A stretch of DNA of 64,000 bases from positions 4,278,001-4,342,000 of the forward strand of contig WWBZ02000001.1 of NCBI GenBank assembly GCA_011503125.2, in the 5' to 3' direction. The position numbers were made by a program, and so were the translations under genes. This DNA comes from Botryosphaeria dothidea. Its lineage: Eukaryota > Ascomycota > Dothideomycetes > Botryosphaeriales > Botryosphaeriaceae. How positions within the stretch are numbered: position 1 is the stretch's first letter; every line of letters starts with the position of its first letter. Shown piece by piece: positions 19,521 to 31,079 of the stretch. The notes under the pieces were generated by a model. That model made no database searches. It saw only the letters and a list, made by a program, of their open reading frames with translations, and was not told the DNA's origin.

Positions 19521-20882
19521 ATGGGTCCCCGATACAACTCAAGAGAACCACCAATCGAGATCGTCCTCAATGAACCGCGAAAAATCTACACATGTGGAGA
19601 CGTCGTGAGCGGAACAGTCAAAGTAGACACACGTAGCAAAACAACGCGTGTAGCAATCGCTTTCGAGGGAAAGACGGAGACCCGAGTCTCACGGGGAGGT
19701 GGCAACAACCGGAAGATATATAAAGCCAGGATTTTTCTTTTCCGGTTCGCCAGCCTACTCTGGTCCGGAGACAATATCGAGACCCTCGGCACCCCAGGCG
19801 ACCCCTTCGTTACCTTCCCTTTCAAGTTCCGCTTTCCATCCACTGTGCGTCTGTCCCCGGGATATCTGAATTTCGATGCGACTACAATCTTCGAGAGCGC
19901 CGCCGGGCATACGCTCCCACCAACCATGCGCGCCAATCTTAGCACACTGGGCGAGGCATCGTCCTATGTGGAGTACTACCTCCAAGCCCGCATCGCCGAC
20001 CGGCCGCACAAAATCCTCACCTTGCACCTCGACAAGAAGGCGCGCAGCATCCTCCAGTTCAGCCCGCCCTACGCCGCCAGCCCGGACGACGGCGACCCCG
20101 ATGCGCCCGACCCGTGCCTCAAGCAATTCACCAACGCCGTCACCCGGCACTCGCACCGCCTGCGCCCGGGCTTCGACCCGGCCAAGCACGGCTTCCGCTC
20201 GCGCCTGAGGGACATGCTGCCCCGCGCCAAGGACCCCTCCGCCACCTTCGCCATCACCACGACCGCGCCCACCGTCGTGCGCGCCGGCGCGAGCCCGCTC
20301 GCCATCACCCTCAGCCTCACCCACCGCGACCGCTCGCCCGAGCTGCGACACGCGCCCCCGCCGCCCGTCTTCCTGCGCGGCTTCCGCGTCCGCCTCAAGG
20401 CCCACTCCGCCATCCGCGTGCCCTACCAGGGCTTCGCCGGCCCGCACGACCTCGCCGACAACGTCACCGACACGCGCGACCTGTACCAGCACCACTTCGG
20501 CGGCAACAACAACAGCGACGACGACGCGTGGGACCGCACGCCGCCGCCGCTGCTGCCGCCCGACGGCGCGCATGTGCTGATCGACGATTTGCAGGAGGGG
20601 CGCGGCAGGTGCGCGGTGGGGAGGCTGGTGGCGCCGACGTTCAAGACGTACGGGATCGCGCGGGCGTACACGCTGAAGGTCAAGCTGTGGGTGGAGTGTG
20701 CGGGGAAGGTGTTTGAGATCGATGGCGTGGGCTGGCATCCGCTGAAGGTGCTGCCGTGGCCGAGCGCGAGGGTGGACGAGCCGGAGAGCAGGGGCGAGGC
20801 AGAAGCGCCACCGGTGGTTATTGAGGAGGCGCCACCGCCGTATCAGGAGGCTCCGCCGGAGGCTCCGCCGTATGAGCCGTGA
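19521..20882 (+). CDS. Arrestin-like (ART/alpha-arrestin type) protein, 453 aa
   Basis: Alpha-arrestins are adaptors that bring Rsp5-type ubiquitin ligases to plasma-membrane transporters for endocytosis. The N-terminal arrestin fold is recognised from IEIVLNEPRKIYTCGDVVSG followed by TVKVDTRSKTTRVAIAFEGK and the FPFKFRFPSTVRLSPGYLNF strand region. A second beta-rich half follows (about 230-400). The tail is Pro/Glu-rich and carries a PPPY motif (residues 438-441), the expected docking site for WW domains of the ligase. The frame is open 6 bases further 5' but there the codon is TTG, so the ATG at 19521 is used. GC content jumps in the second half (Arg/Pro/Asp-rich). One exon. Confidence 0.8.
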   Translation: MGPRYNSREPPIEIVLNEPRKIYTCGDVVSGTVKVDTRSKTTRVAIAFEGKTETRVSRGGGNNRKIYKARIFLFRFASLLWSGDNIETLGTPGDPFVTFPFKFRFPSTVRLSPGYLNFDATTIFESAAGHTLPPTMRANLSTLGEASSYVEYYLQARIADRPHKILTLHLDKKARSILQFSPPYAASPDDGDPDAPDPCLKQFTNAVTRHSHRLRPGFDPAKHGFRSRLRDMLPRAKDPSATFAITTTAPTVVRAGASPLAITLSLTHRDRSPELRHAPPPPVFLRGFRVRLKAHSAIRVPYQGFAGPHDLADNVTDTRDLYQHHFGGNNNSDDDAWDRTPPPLLPPDGAHVLIDDLQEGRGRCAVGRLVAPTFKTYGIARAYTLKVKLWVECAGKVFEIDGVGWHPLKVLPWPSARVDEPESRGEAEAPPVVIEEAPPPYQEAPPEAPPYEP

Positions 20883-22194
20883 GAGGTTCGGGATGAGGTT
20901 TTGGTGGACGGTTGGAAGGCGTTTTTGGGACGGACTTTTCGATACCCTGGATTGTGACTTTTATGATATCAGCCATGACTGCTTTTCTGTTCTTGCATTA
21001 TGTTATAAATTGTATGTGGGGGAGTCCGAGATTGTAATGCGTATACACGACTGAGCGTTTAATAGAGAAGGCTTTTTGTTTTCACATTTGCAGAAGAGAA
21101 GTGACCGTTTGCAACATGTCCGGAGAGCCGTTGCAAGGAAGTTGTATTTTGGGTATATCCCTGGGCTTCTGAACCACTCAGCTGTCCTGCCATCGTTTGA
21201 CCGGAACGCTTGATAGATAAGATGCGGTTGAGAAGATATTGTAACGGATTGAGCTCATGCTTCACTCAATTCCTCCGCGTCGTCTTTCTGTGGGGTCTGA
21301 GGCACGGGCTGGAAAGGCCACCTTCTACGAGCCTCGGAGAAGCAGTAGTCTCGGCGGTATCCGGATAAACGGCACTCTGCACATCAAAGCTCTCCTGACA
21401 CTACAGTCAAACACTAATCTAACCTCTACATACCCGCTTCTCCAAGTCTCCGGATTGAGACCGAAAGATTATCTTTCTACGCCAGGGAATGACGCTTCAA
21501 ATACCCACTGACAAGCAATGAAGAGAGGGCATGGCCTTACAAGCCTTGTCGTGATGCTTCGCGTACCCGGGCTATTGGGAGCGGCAGTTTCCTTGCGACC
21601 AAAAAAGAGACTTACCTGATCTGGTAAAAATGTCGCTGTCACGCACTGATCTCATTGGCCAACTTAAAGACTATGCGTAACACCCGTTCCGATAAGACTT
21701 CGGCTTTCGGAGCCTTTGGCACAACAAACTCCCGGAGTGGCAACGGATTCCTCCCTTGTACTTCTAGACCGACCTGTGGAAGAGTCCGAGATAGCAGTGC
21801 GTACTGTTTTGTGTCGTGTTCGGCTTAATCACCTGAATCGTTGACTGGATGCCTAAGGAACGATCCCTTATATGTTCAAGATCGGCCAATCAGGCGTGCC
21901 ACTTTCGCTATACAATTATCGAAAAGCGGTCATGTAGTGGGCCTCTTGAAAATGACATCCTGTTGTTGGAATGCTAGTGAGTCGAGGCACCGACTTTCAA
22001 GCTGATTATCCGGCGATGAGGCCCCAAAGCCATGTATATATAAGCTGCTGGCCTTGCCCATCATAGTTCTCCAAGTAGAAAAGAACAGCAGCGCTACATA
22101 TTCAAACGCCAATAGGAACTCCGTACTCTCTGACAGCGTATGTAGGCTCCAGAAGTCTTAGATCAGCCGCAGGGATCTTAACATACCTAAACAG
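20883..22194. promoter_or_regulatory. Intergenic; TATA box and 5'-UTR intron of the small secreted gene
   Basis: Most of this 1.3 kb shows no gene; a short frame at 21257-21511 (+) lacks coding bias. Near the right end lies a clear TATATATAA at 22035-22043. At 22138-22194 there is a well-formed intron (donor GTATGT, branch CCTAAAC, acceptor CAG) that ends directly at the ATG of the next gene, so the leader is probably spliced. Confidence 0.5.
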
Positions 22195-22536
22195 ATGCTC
22201 TTTGCTGCCCTTCCCCTCCTCCTGACTGCCATCATGGGCACCGCCCAGGCCGCCAACTCCTGCTACGAGTACGCCAGGCGTAGTGACGACGCTGCCTCCA
22301 ACTTTGTCTTCGAGGACCTTGGAAGCACCTGGCAGTGGAAGTCCAACACCTGGGGATTCTACGGCACCACCGTCTATCCCGGCAACTACGTCAATTTCGG
22401 CAACCGAGCACTGGTCTCTGTATGCTGCGAGTACAACGATGGCCACACCGGATGCGTCGACAAGACCAATGGTAACCAGTGCAACTTTCCCGCCCAGGAT
22501 ATCAAGAATTGCTGGGGATACTCGACATACCACTGA
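22195..22536 (+). CDS. Small secreted cysteine-rich protein, effector-like, 113 aa
   Basis: Begins with a standard signal peptide (MLFAALPLLLTAIMGTAQA, cut predicted after residue 19). The mature part of 94 residues is rich in Tyr, Trp, Gly and Asn and has six cysteines, two adjacent (SVCCEY), which would allow three disulfides. No known domain is recognised. Small size, signal peptide, even cysteine number, isolated position and TATA-containing promoter are typical of secreted fungal proteins that act on hosts or competitors, but a structural or antimicrobial role is equally possible. ATG follows immediately after an apparent 5'-UTR intron. Confidence 0.65.
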   Translation: MLFAALPLLLTAIMGTAQAANSCYEYARRSDDAASNFVFEDLGSTWQWKSNTWGFYGTTVYPGNYVNFGNRALVSVCCEYNDGHTGCVDKTNGNQCNFPAQDIKNCWGYSTYH

Positions 22537-23516
22537 GTGGGATTTGGAAACGGCCTATGAATTTGATAGGACCTTTCGAGTGCTTCGGGGGTAACAAATC
22601 TATTTACGCCATGTACTTTCTAAAATTCGTGTTTTTTTCTGTGTACAATGATCATGCTTTCTTCTCAACCTCAAGCTTCCGAAATACTCAAGTAACTAAG
22701 CGTCTTACAGAATATCTTTGGGCCAAGCAGCTTCGGACCTTTCTAGTGATCCGGCTCTCTGAACCCTGAAAAATGGATTTCCCACATCGGCATCAGCTTA
22801 TTCACATGGTATCTTTAATTGACCTTGAGATACGAAGAACCAATGGATTTAGTAGTGTCACGAGGTCGTCTAGAGCATGAGTTTTATCAGTGCCCATGCC
22901 GCCCTTAGTATTTCCGTTGCTTTTCTTTGGTTCTTTAAGATCACGTAGTAGATGAACACTGGAGTTCCATCAGATAGAGAATCTTCACATGGTTAAATTT
23001 CTTCACTAGCCTGGCTGACGCAAACCATTACACCAAGTGAGGGGTAGACAGTCCGATAGCCTGCACCTAACTCAAAGAGGCCATTTTATACCCATGTGGG
23101 ATTACATGCAGCAAGCTGAGCCACAGGCAACAAGGCTAGCAACTTGAACCTCGACTCAGCTCATCGATTTGAGATAAATAAAGTAATGAGCCACGTCTGC
23201 TTGCAAACTGCTCTGAAGATTTCTTATTCATAGACCACTTCGTCCGTCTTAGAACGAACAAGAATCTATTGATTACTTTCTGACCGCATTGTAGATACCA
23301 ATATCAAAAACCAAATTACCGTTGCCCGCTGAGATAACAGCCCTTGCTCATGGTGCATGACAATTGCGGCCTCTGATCATGCCAGTGTTTGTCTTCAGCC
23401 TTGCACCTTTTACTTTACAGTGCCGCATGACGTATTATTTTCAGCCAGACTACAGCCACTGGCAGGGTACAGTCGAAGCATGAACTCTTATTAAATGCAG
23501 CTTCTCCGCTCGAATT
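22537..23516. other. Intergenic, no gene seen
   Basis: About 980 bp, more A/T-rich than its surroundings, with stops in all frames at short intervals. A frame in 22479-22769 is just read-through of the preceding gene region. Nothing else was recognised. Confidence 0.4.
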
Positions 23517-24440
23517 ATGTTCGAAATCAGCTCAAATTTACTCCTGCCTCTCACGAACTCAACATGGCAAGTGCGCGAGTTACGAGTGACGTGTACGCGT
23601 CTACAATACAATCAGCTGCTTCCGCAATCTTTTCGTATGGGCATTTCGGGGTCCTATGCCATCGTACATCAAGAAATCAGGATCTTGACCTGTTCGTTAT
23701 GTTCACGTTCGTCCCCATTCTTTATATGTGTGAAACTGTCATCAAGTTCTGCCCTGCATTGTACCGATTTGCAAAATTATCCTTTGCGAATTGAAAGATC
23801 CCACGGGATGACCCTTTGGTTTTATGTTCTTGGTATTCTTGGTCTGTACCCAAAAGACTGGCCTCAAGAACGGGCTGAGACCTGGACGCTTATCAACATG
23901 GCCCCTTTCCGACTGAGACGGGCACAAAAGTCCGAGAACTCAGGCTTCCGATGGACCGTATACATTGGAAGAATAATTGTCCTCATCGTCTTTCTGTACC
24001 AAGGGATCTCCGCTTCCACAATCTACATTCGACGCCGGAGTTTGGATAACGCAACACTCATTTTCGATCATCTGACCGGCATCTACGCCATTTCCGGAAC
24101 GCTTGTTACGATCGCTACTTTGATTATTCACACTCAACCGTTCGAATGGACCGTCACCAAGCGCGATAAGAATTGTCCAGACTTCGGCCCATCAAATACC
24201 TGCCTCATGGAAATGTTCGTGGCCAGGGCTGTATACACCACAGGCTGGCTCTTTTATTCCGGCAGGGCTCCTTTCGCGTTACTCATGCTCTGCGCTCGGT
24301 TGCTCTTCATCTTTCGCCTTTATGGATTCGTCTTCCTTTGGATGATTGTCGCACTGCATCTTTTGGTTTATGGTATCATCCAAGTATTGGGAGGAGCAAG
24401 GGCTTCTGGGAGGCGCATATCTCCAAGACTGATGGCATAA
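23517..24440 (+). CDS. Predicted multi-pass membrane protein, unrecognised, up to 307 aa
   Basis: ATG at 23517 and open to TAA at 24440. At least five hydrophobic segments are visible: MTLWFYVLGILGLYP, YIGRIIVLIVFLYQGI, GIYAISGTLVTIATLII, GRAPFALLMLCARLLFIF and FVFLWMIVALHLLVYGII. The first 95 residues are poor in coding bias and may be an artefact; the internal ATG at about 23808 (MTLWFYVL) is a plausible real start. Another frame at 23495-23794 ends in a hydrophobic stretch and might be an upstream exon. No family is recognised. It sits beside the secreted small protein in an accessory-looking stretch. Confidence 0.45.
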   Translation: MFEISSNLLLPLTNSTWQVRELRVTCTRLQYNQLLPQSFRMGISGSYAIVHQEIRILTCSLCSRSSPFFICVKLSSSSALHCTDLQNYPLRIERSHGMTLWFYVLGILGLYPKDWPQERAETWTLINMAPFRLRRAQKSENSGFRWTVYIGRIIVLIVFLYQGISASTIYIRRRSLDNATLIFDHLTGIYAISGTLVTIATLIIHTQPFEWTVTKRDKNCPDFGPSNTCLMEMFVARAVYTTGWLFYSGRAPFALLMLCARLLFIFRLYGFVFLWMIVALHLLVYGIIQVLGGARASGRRISPRLMA

Positions 24441-24919
24441 ATCCCCACATCTCATATTCTCTGCGTCCCCGCACAATGGACTATAAACATACTTCGCTGT
24501 ACCCAAATGACCAATCTTCAAGCCTTCCATGTCGTCATCATCATCCCCACACGCAGTCCAATTTCTATATACAAGAAGCCAAAAGCACATCGCTTTTCGC
24601 GATTATCAACATTAAACAGAAAACAGAACTCCGAAGTCATCGTTTCTCGCGAAAAAACAAAGCGTTCACATCGTCTTTTTAGAAGCCAAATGATGAAAGC
24701 GGTGGAACGGGAGTGCATGCCTGCACTTCTGTATGAATATCTTTCTCCTCGAAGGAGGGAGTCAAGTAAGAAAGCCATCAATCATCAAGATAGGTTCGGC
24801 CGGTTTCAATGAAAAGGCATATTCGTGGGTTTCTGCGCCAGAACAGACAAATTTCAAATGAATGACGAAACCCGAAAGAAAGAAGGACTGGTATCGGGAT
24901 ACTGAAGGTGGGAATCGGC
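24441..24919. other. Intergenic between convergent genes
   Basis: About 480 bp of 3' flanks for the membrane protein (+) and the DUF4048 gene (-). A/T-rich; no feature was seen. Confidence 0.4.
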
Positions 24920-27094
24920 CTATTCAGCCTTGCTGTCCTTGGTGGGAGAAGTCACGGAGGCTAGGTATTCCTCTAGTGCCTCGGCTTCGGCCATGGAGCC
25001 CTCGGTGGGCGAGGTGATGCTCTTTTCCCATTCGTCCATGAAGTTGGAAGCGGCGCGCTTGACGTTGCTAGGTGAGAGCTTGCTGAGGGCGCGCCACGGA
25101 GAGGATGGGCCCGTCGAGGAGCGCTTCTCCTCGCGAATTGTGCCGAGATCGAGAGGTGCTAGTCCGAGGACCGAGCTGTGGTTTCTCAGTAAGCAACAGC
25201 TCGCGTACTAAAGGACAGAAAGTATTGATGGCGTGAAGACGAATTGGAGAAGGCCACAAGTTCAAGCTTGAGTGACGGGTGTTTCTTCATCTGCGATGTT
25301 GCCACCACAGCGACGGATTGTTTTTCGTGAAGCCTGACCCTCGATAACCTGAACTTGACATACCTGGCCTCGCTTCGTTACGTACCTAGTGCTGGTCCGC
25401 GGACTGCTGCCATCAGAGCACTGCGAGTTGCGACCTTCAGAAACGGAGCTATTCGTACTCGAATGGCCGGGGGCGAACTTGTCCTCGTTGCTCGGCGTGT
25501 CCCAATCTTCCCAGCTCTCTTCAAAGTTCTGGCTAGCTTGGTTCCGAAGCTTCTGCGGCGTGGTGTTGGGCTTGGTAGACTTCACAACAGCGGGCTTCGG
25601 AGCCTCGATCCCATGTTCTTTCCAGAAATCGGTCTCGATATCGATCAGGGTTGAACCATCACCGGAGGGTTGGAGGGTCTTCGGCTTGCGGGCATGGCCC
25701 GTGCTCTTGGAGCGTCCGAGACTTGTAGCTGAGCTGGATCCAATGTTCGCTCCGCTAGGTTGGCGCCGGAGCTGCTGGCCGGTGCCGGATCGCGGAGCGC
25801 CATTGATGGCCTCGTCACCCACAGTGGCTTGGCGCAAGTCCTCGAGGAACGTCCAGAGACCATCCTTGAAGTCCGATGCCATCTGTTTTCCCGTGCGCAC
25901 TAGCGCTTCACTCTGATCCGCCTGCTCGGCAGAGTCATTTGTAGTATCCGGGGTGGTCGAGGAGCGCCCGCGAATGGGAAGGGTGGTTGGGACATTTTCG
26001 GGGTCTTTCCCGGTGAGCTTGTTAAGGGCAGCTTCGGGGGACGTTTTATCGGGGGAGAGCAGGGAAAGGGTTCGAGTGTGGCGCGATCCGCTGAAAACCT
26101 TCCGGTTCGAATTGCGCTGGCCATTGAGGATGGTCCTCCTGCGCTCCATCTCCTTCTGCATCCAACTAGGACCGTCTGGGTCATCGTCAATGATGCCGAG
26201 GTTGGCCAGGTTGGTGTTGATGGGCAATGGATGAAAGCCGTAGCCCTCCTTCTGCCCCTTACGGGCAGCCTCCTGGTTCGCCCATTGTTTCTTCAGCTCC
26301 TTCAATCGATCCTCGGCTTTTGCGAGCTCCTCCTTCAATTCTAAAACACGTCGTTCTTGGGCGGCCAGCGCCGTGAAGAAATTGCCGTCGGGCGGAGGGG
26401 ATGATAGGGAGGGTTGGAAAGGCTCGGGGCGCACGGGAGTGGCGCCAACCCACGAGGCTGGACGAGCGCGTCGCGGCGAAGGAACTTGGGCTGGTGAGGC
26501 GGGTTGCACGGAAACGGGGAAGTTGAGAGAGAGGCGCTTGTTCTGGCGGGAGGTCGCATCGGCATGCGACATGGAGCGAGCGTGGTGCGGCATTGGCGGC
26601 GGGTGAGAGAGCGTGGATTGGGGTGGCAGGGTGGTGATGGAGGAATGAGAGTGACGATGCCCCCGGGGACTTGGACGAGGCGGAGGAGGCATGCTGAATG
26701 AGGAATTGGCTCGTGGGAGTGGGCCCCCTGAAGGCGTGAGGTCTGGGTCGCGTTCCGGATCTTCTCTGTGCTCAGGCACGGAAGGGTGACGCGCGGCCGG
26801 AAGAGGGACCATGATTTCGGCACACTCAGTCAAGAGCTGCTCTTTGCCCACGGCATGATGTTTCGAGGCAGGCAGCGGAGGAGAGGCTGGAGCGGGAGTT
26901 GGCGTTGGCGCTGGTGATTGCGGGCGGGCACGCGGCAACAGCAGGCCGCCGAGAATCGCTAGTAGCGAGATTTGCAAGCCTATCCGCCGCGCGCGCCAAT
27001 CGAAGACGCCGCCTGTAATAACGCAAAGACTTCCAAGCACGAGAAGGTTCCTGCTCAGCGCTGCCGGCCAACTGAGAGAGACGGAATCGAACAT
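24920..27094 (-). CDS. DUF4048-family protein, 654 aa
   Basis: Fungal protein of unknown function. Two exons: 27094-25386 and 25175-24920, joined in phase 2 across a 210-nt intron (donor AG|GTACGT, acceptor CCACAG). The second exon gives the family's conserved C-terminal blocks (LGLAPLDLGTIREEKRSS, SPWRALSKLSPSNVKRAASN, FMDEWEKSITSPTEGSMAEA). The DUF4048 core is seen around KRLSLNFPV and NFFTALAAQERRVLELKEEL with its short coiled coil, then NTNLANLGIIDDDPDGPSWM. The N-terminus has two hydrophobic segments and a Pro-rich stretch, unusual for the family as I know it. The true start may lie further downstream or in a missed exon. Without the splice, translation would add about 40 unrelated residues. 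Confidence 0.75.
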
Positions 27095-28801
27095 TGGCAG
27101 GGAATGGCATAAGGACGATCATCGCGTCTTATTTGCTCAGGACTCTGGTGGCACAGTGTGCGTGAACGCCATCTCCGGGGATGCAGCGTGCAGGATGCGC
27201 GCTGTCACCAGAGCAACGCACGGCTAAAACGGCCGTCAGCCTTCATGCGCGACATGATTTGCCGTTTGTTTCCTCTCTCAAAGCCACACGAGGACCCTTA
27301 GCAACGGCCGCAAAATCGGCTTCTTCGTCCTAGGTCTCAGAGGAGAGCGGCCAAGGACGCACAACGACTTTGTTGCGCCAGGGCCATCCGCTACGCATGA
27401 AAAGGCAAGATGAGCTCCGTGAAGGTCTGCCGATCTCGTGTCGCTCCACAACACCGACCGTTGACCGAGGCCTTCTAGAACGCTGCGCGTCCATCTCCGC
27501 ACGACTAGCCGCAAGAGATACCCACATCCAGCGCCCAGTGTTTACATGGTTACGAGCATTTCATGGGGCGCAGGAAACGTTCGTCCGCGGTCGCAGGATC
27601 ACCTCGCGTGATGAACGTCTTTGGTTCAGAAGGCCCTCCAACGGTCGGTCGCCTTGGGTTTTCTCAAAGGGTCTAGTGCGCCTGCACTTCGAGAGTAGGC
27701 GTCTGCACCAGTGAGAAGCGGTGAAAACATCCGTGGTTCAACTCAGTCTCACGATCCGCTTCCGTCTGACATCATCAAGGACCCGCACCCAGTGGTTCGC
27801 AGCGGGCCGATGCGTTCTGAGAACAAGGCGAACTGAGGAACCACCGGATCGTCGGCAGAGTCGGCCAAAGAACAAGGCTGTCGATGCAATTCTCGGACGA
27901 TTCACGCGTGGAGCAATCGGCGTGTTTCCTTCGGCGGATCACCGCTGGACAGGCACATGACGGCGATGGCCCACTTGGTGGTGTTGGCTGGGGTAGCTTA
28001 TCTGCCAGGCGGTGGTCGCGTCGAGACGCGCGAACGACGCGATGCCTGCTGAAGCTGCTTGCGACGTCGCTGCGCTCTCATCGGGCTGGTCGATGTGTGC
28101 CCGACGATATACAAATTTTTCGTAGTCGCTCTGTGCTCAGGGCCGAAGGAGTCGCAAATCACGGGAAGGCCCTATTTCCGTATTAAAAGCGCGCGCAGGC
28201 GAACCACAGGAGCCAAGGGTAGGCCCTGTGAGAGGGTCTGCCAACGGGTCCCTAGACTTGTTCAGGCAGCAAATAGACGGTTGATGCCTGCTAGAAATTG
28301 GCGGCGCTGACACGACGTGGCGCGCTTGTCAACCAATAATCCTCCAAAGCCCAACTCTGTAGCTGCTGCTACAGCTACTACTGCAGGTACGATTTTGCCG
28401 CAGCAACTGCTTTCCCCTCATCCTTGGTGTTTGTTGCAGCTGCGCCATCCTGCCACTTTTTTCCTCCGCGTCCGCTGGTGGCTGAACCGGTCGCCGGCTT
28501 CGTTTCAAGTGGGCGCTTTTTTGGAGGTGGCTGGCGTTGGGCTGGTGGCTCGGACGCGCTGATCAGCCTGCGCTCTCCTCGCTCGCTCGTTACTGTGGAG
28601 ATCGCATCGTCACCGCTATCTGCCTGTGCTCCGCGCCCATGCTCACCAGCCCAAACCCATGACTTGACAAGCCCGCCCGCCCGGGTTTCCAACCACCAGC
28701 ATTCATATTCCGCATCCCTAGCCCCCAAGCTGCCTCTCGCAAAGAGTCTCGCGCCTGGTGCTACCCACCGCCTCCTGCGACCCCGACAAAACAAAGGAAC
28801 A
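27095..28801. promoter_or_regulatory. Divergent intergenic region, DUF4048 gene and GCKIII kinase gene
   Basis: 1.7 kb between divergent starts. The last 450 bp are CT-rich on the plus strand, a typical leader for the kinase gene. A plus-strand frame from ATG 27397 to 27714 (105 codons) is somewhat protein-like but unrecognised and unsupported by a leader. Nothing else was seen. Confidence 0.35.
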
Positions 28802-31079
28802 ATGCAGGACGCCGACAACTACCAGGTGCTCGAGGAGCTCGGCAGTGCGTCTCAGCCTTTCCCCGCCCGAATTGCTCGTGCTAACTCTGACTCCAGGCGG
28901 CAGCTTCGGCGTCGTCTACAAGGCCATCGAGAAGTCGACCGGCGACATTGTTGCTATCAAGCATGTGCGTCCACCCCGGTTCCCCGCCTCGTACCTAACG
29001 CTGCCTGAGCACATCCTAACATCATGTATACAGATTGATCTTGAGGGCAGCGACGACGACATCCGCGAAATCCAGCAAGAAATTGCACTGCTCAGCACCT
29101 GCGCCAGCCCTTTCGTCACCCAGTACAAGACGAGCTTTGTGCGCGGCGTCAAGCTATGGATTGTCATGGAATTCCTGGGCGGCGGCTCATGTCTTGATCT
29201 CGTATGAACCCACTTTCCCGACGCCATTGACAGGACACACCCTAATTACCGAGCAGATGAAACCCGGTCCTTTCAGTGAAGCCCATACCGCAATTATCTG
29301 CCGCGAACTCCTTCTCGGCCTCGACTACCTTCACCAGTCCGGCAAGATCCATCGTGATATCAAGGCCGCCAACGTCCTCCTCTCCCAGACAGGCAAGGTC
29401 AAGATTGCCGACTTTGGCGTCGCCGCACAGTTGACCAATATTAAATCTCAACGCATGACTTTTGTGGGAACACCGTACTGGATGGCGCCTGAGGTTATTC
29501 AAGAGATGGGCTATGATTTCAAGGCCGACATTTGGTCTCTGGGCATTACAGCGATGGAGCTGGCTAAGGGAGAACCTCCGCATGCCGACACCCACCCCAT
29601 GAAGGTCCTCTTCCATATTCCGAAAGCGCCTGCCCCGCGCCTGGAGGGCAGCGACTACACCAAGGAATACAAGGATTTTGTTGCCTCTTGTTTAATCAAG
29701 GACCCGGACAGGAGACCTACCGCAAAGGAGCTTCTGAAGCACAAGTTCATCCAGCGCGCTGGTAAGGTTGAAGCGCTGCAAGAGCTTATCGAGCGGAGGA
29801 AAATGTATGATGCGGGGAACACCAAGCCATCGCATCCAAAGTACTATGAAGAGACAATGTACGTGTCTTTGATCATAATTGCAATATTGCTACTAACATT
29901 GGGTTTAGGCGCAACATTTCCCCCGCGACTCTTCATGAGGACGAGGATGAAGACGAATGGGTGTTTGACACCGTCAAGCCCGTCAAGCCGCAGCGGAAAC
30001 GGCAACCATCAAAGGTTGAATACCCTGAGGAGCTTATGGAAAAGCTGGACCTCAACTCAACTCCTCTCGGGACATCTGCACCGACAAATGGTTCGACTGG
30101 ATATAAAACGGCCACCAGGAGGCCATCATCCCGTCACTCGAACGCAAGCTTTAACCAGGGATCAACTGTTTCAACTGCACGTCGAGTTAGCGGAGCCCGG
30201 GAGCCTTTAGGTGTCGACATGTCTTTCGGAAATGGCAATTCGACCGTCCGACAGTTCCGTCGCGTTTCTTCAGCCGGTCTGGAAATGCATCCTGAAGAGG
30301 TTCCTCCAATTCCCTCCCGTCCCGCGAACATCAATGCCTCCTTCTCTTCCGCAGATACACTGATCCCCGAGGTCCAGAATGAAAACACTCCGCCACTCAC
30401 TGGAGGTCCCATGGGCACTGTATCTCGGCTGACCAAGGAATCCCTTATGGGCCGTCGCGCCTACGTCAAGGCCGTCGATGGCGCTTTCCAGGAGACGCAC
30501 GCTCAAACCGGCTCTCAACAGAAGCGAGATGCTCTGGCCAAGGTTGCACAGGCTTGGGCCGCGCTCGACAGAGTGGACCCAGAGGGCGAATTCTTGCTCC
30601 TGCGTAACATGGTCGACAGGATCCAGTCGGATCCCAAGCTTGCTGCAGCACTTGGCGTTGCCCCGTCCGGCATGCCTGTCACGCCCATGAGCTCGGCCAA
30701 GAGCCATGCACCGGCCGTGCTTTCGCCCACGTCCACTTCGAACGGCAAGGCCAACGACCCCTTTTACGCGGACAACTCAAACTTCTCTCCTACCTCGCCT
30801 GCCAAGCAGAACGGCAACAAGCTTATCATGGCTCAGAGTAACCCGCATCTGAAGTCTCATCAACGCCGTCGCCAAAGCGCTATCAGTAATGCAGGCAGCG
30901 ACCACAGCAGCAGCAATGATAGCAACGGTGGCGGTGAAAAACGCAGAGGATCCGGCAACATCGACGAAAAGAAGCTGCCTGGCTACGTCAAGCCAGGAAT
31001 GGAGCACACTAGTCTCCTGGCAGACGTCCTGTACGGGCGGTGGACGGAGGGTCTGGCTGCTAAGTGGGCTAGGACTTGA
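28802..31079 (+). CDS. STE20-family GCKIII protein kinase (Sid1/Kic1/MST-1 type), 683 aa
   Basis: Serine/threonine kinase of the germinal-centre III group, acting upstream of NDR-type kinases in septation or polarity. Five exons join in phase: 28802-28844, 28897-28964, 29034-29201, 29257-29858, 29909-31079. All kinase motifs are intact: [11 protein letters not shown], the VAIKH lysine, [31 protein letters not shown] and [18 protein letters not shown]. The substrate-lobe signature [15 protein letters not shown] is typical of this group. A long Ser-rich region follows (about 285-500), then a helical block ([19 protein letters not shown] to [10 protein letters not shown]) like the GCKIII dimerisation region. 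Which of the GCKIII paralogues it is cannot be settled from sequence reading alone. Confidence 0.93.

Noticed and set aside
19755..20738. 327-codon minus-strand frame opposite the arrestin gene
   Set aside because: Antisense shadow; Ala/Arg/Val-rich low-complexity translation.
25262..25385. Read-through C-terminus of the DUF4048 protein
   Set aside because: It lacks family similarity, whereas splicing from 25386 to 25175 restores the conserved end.
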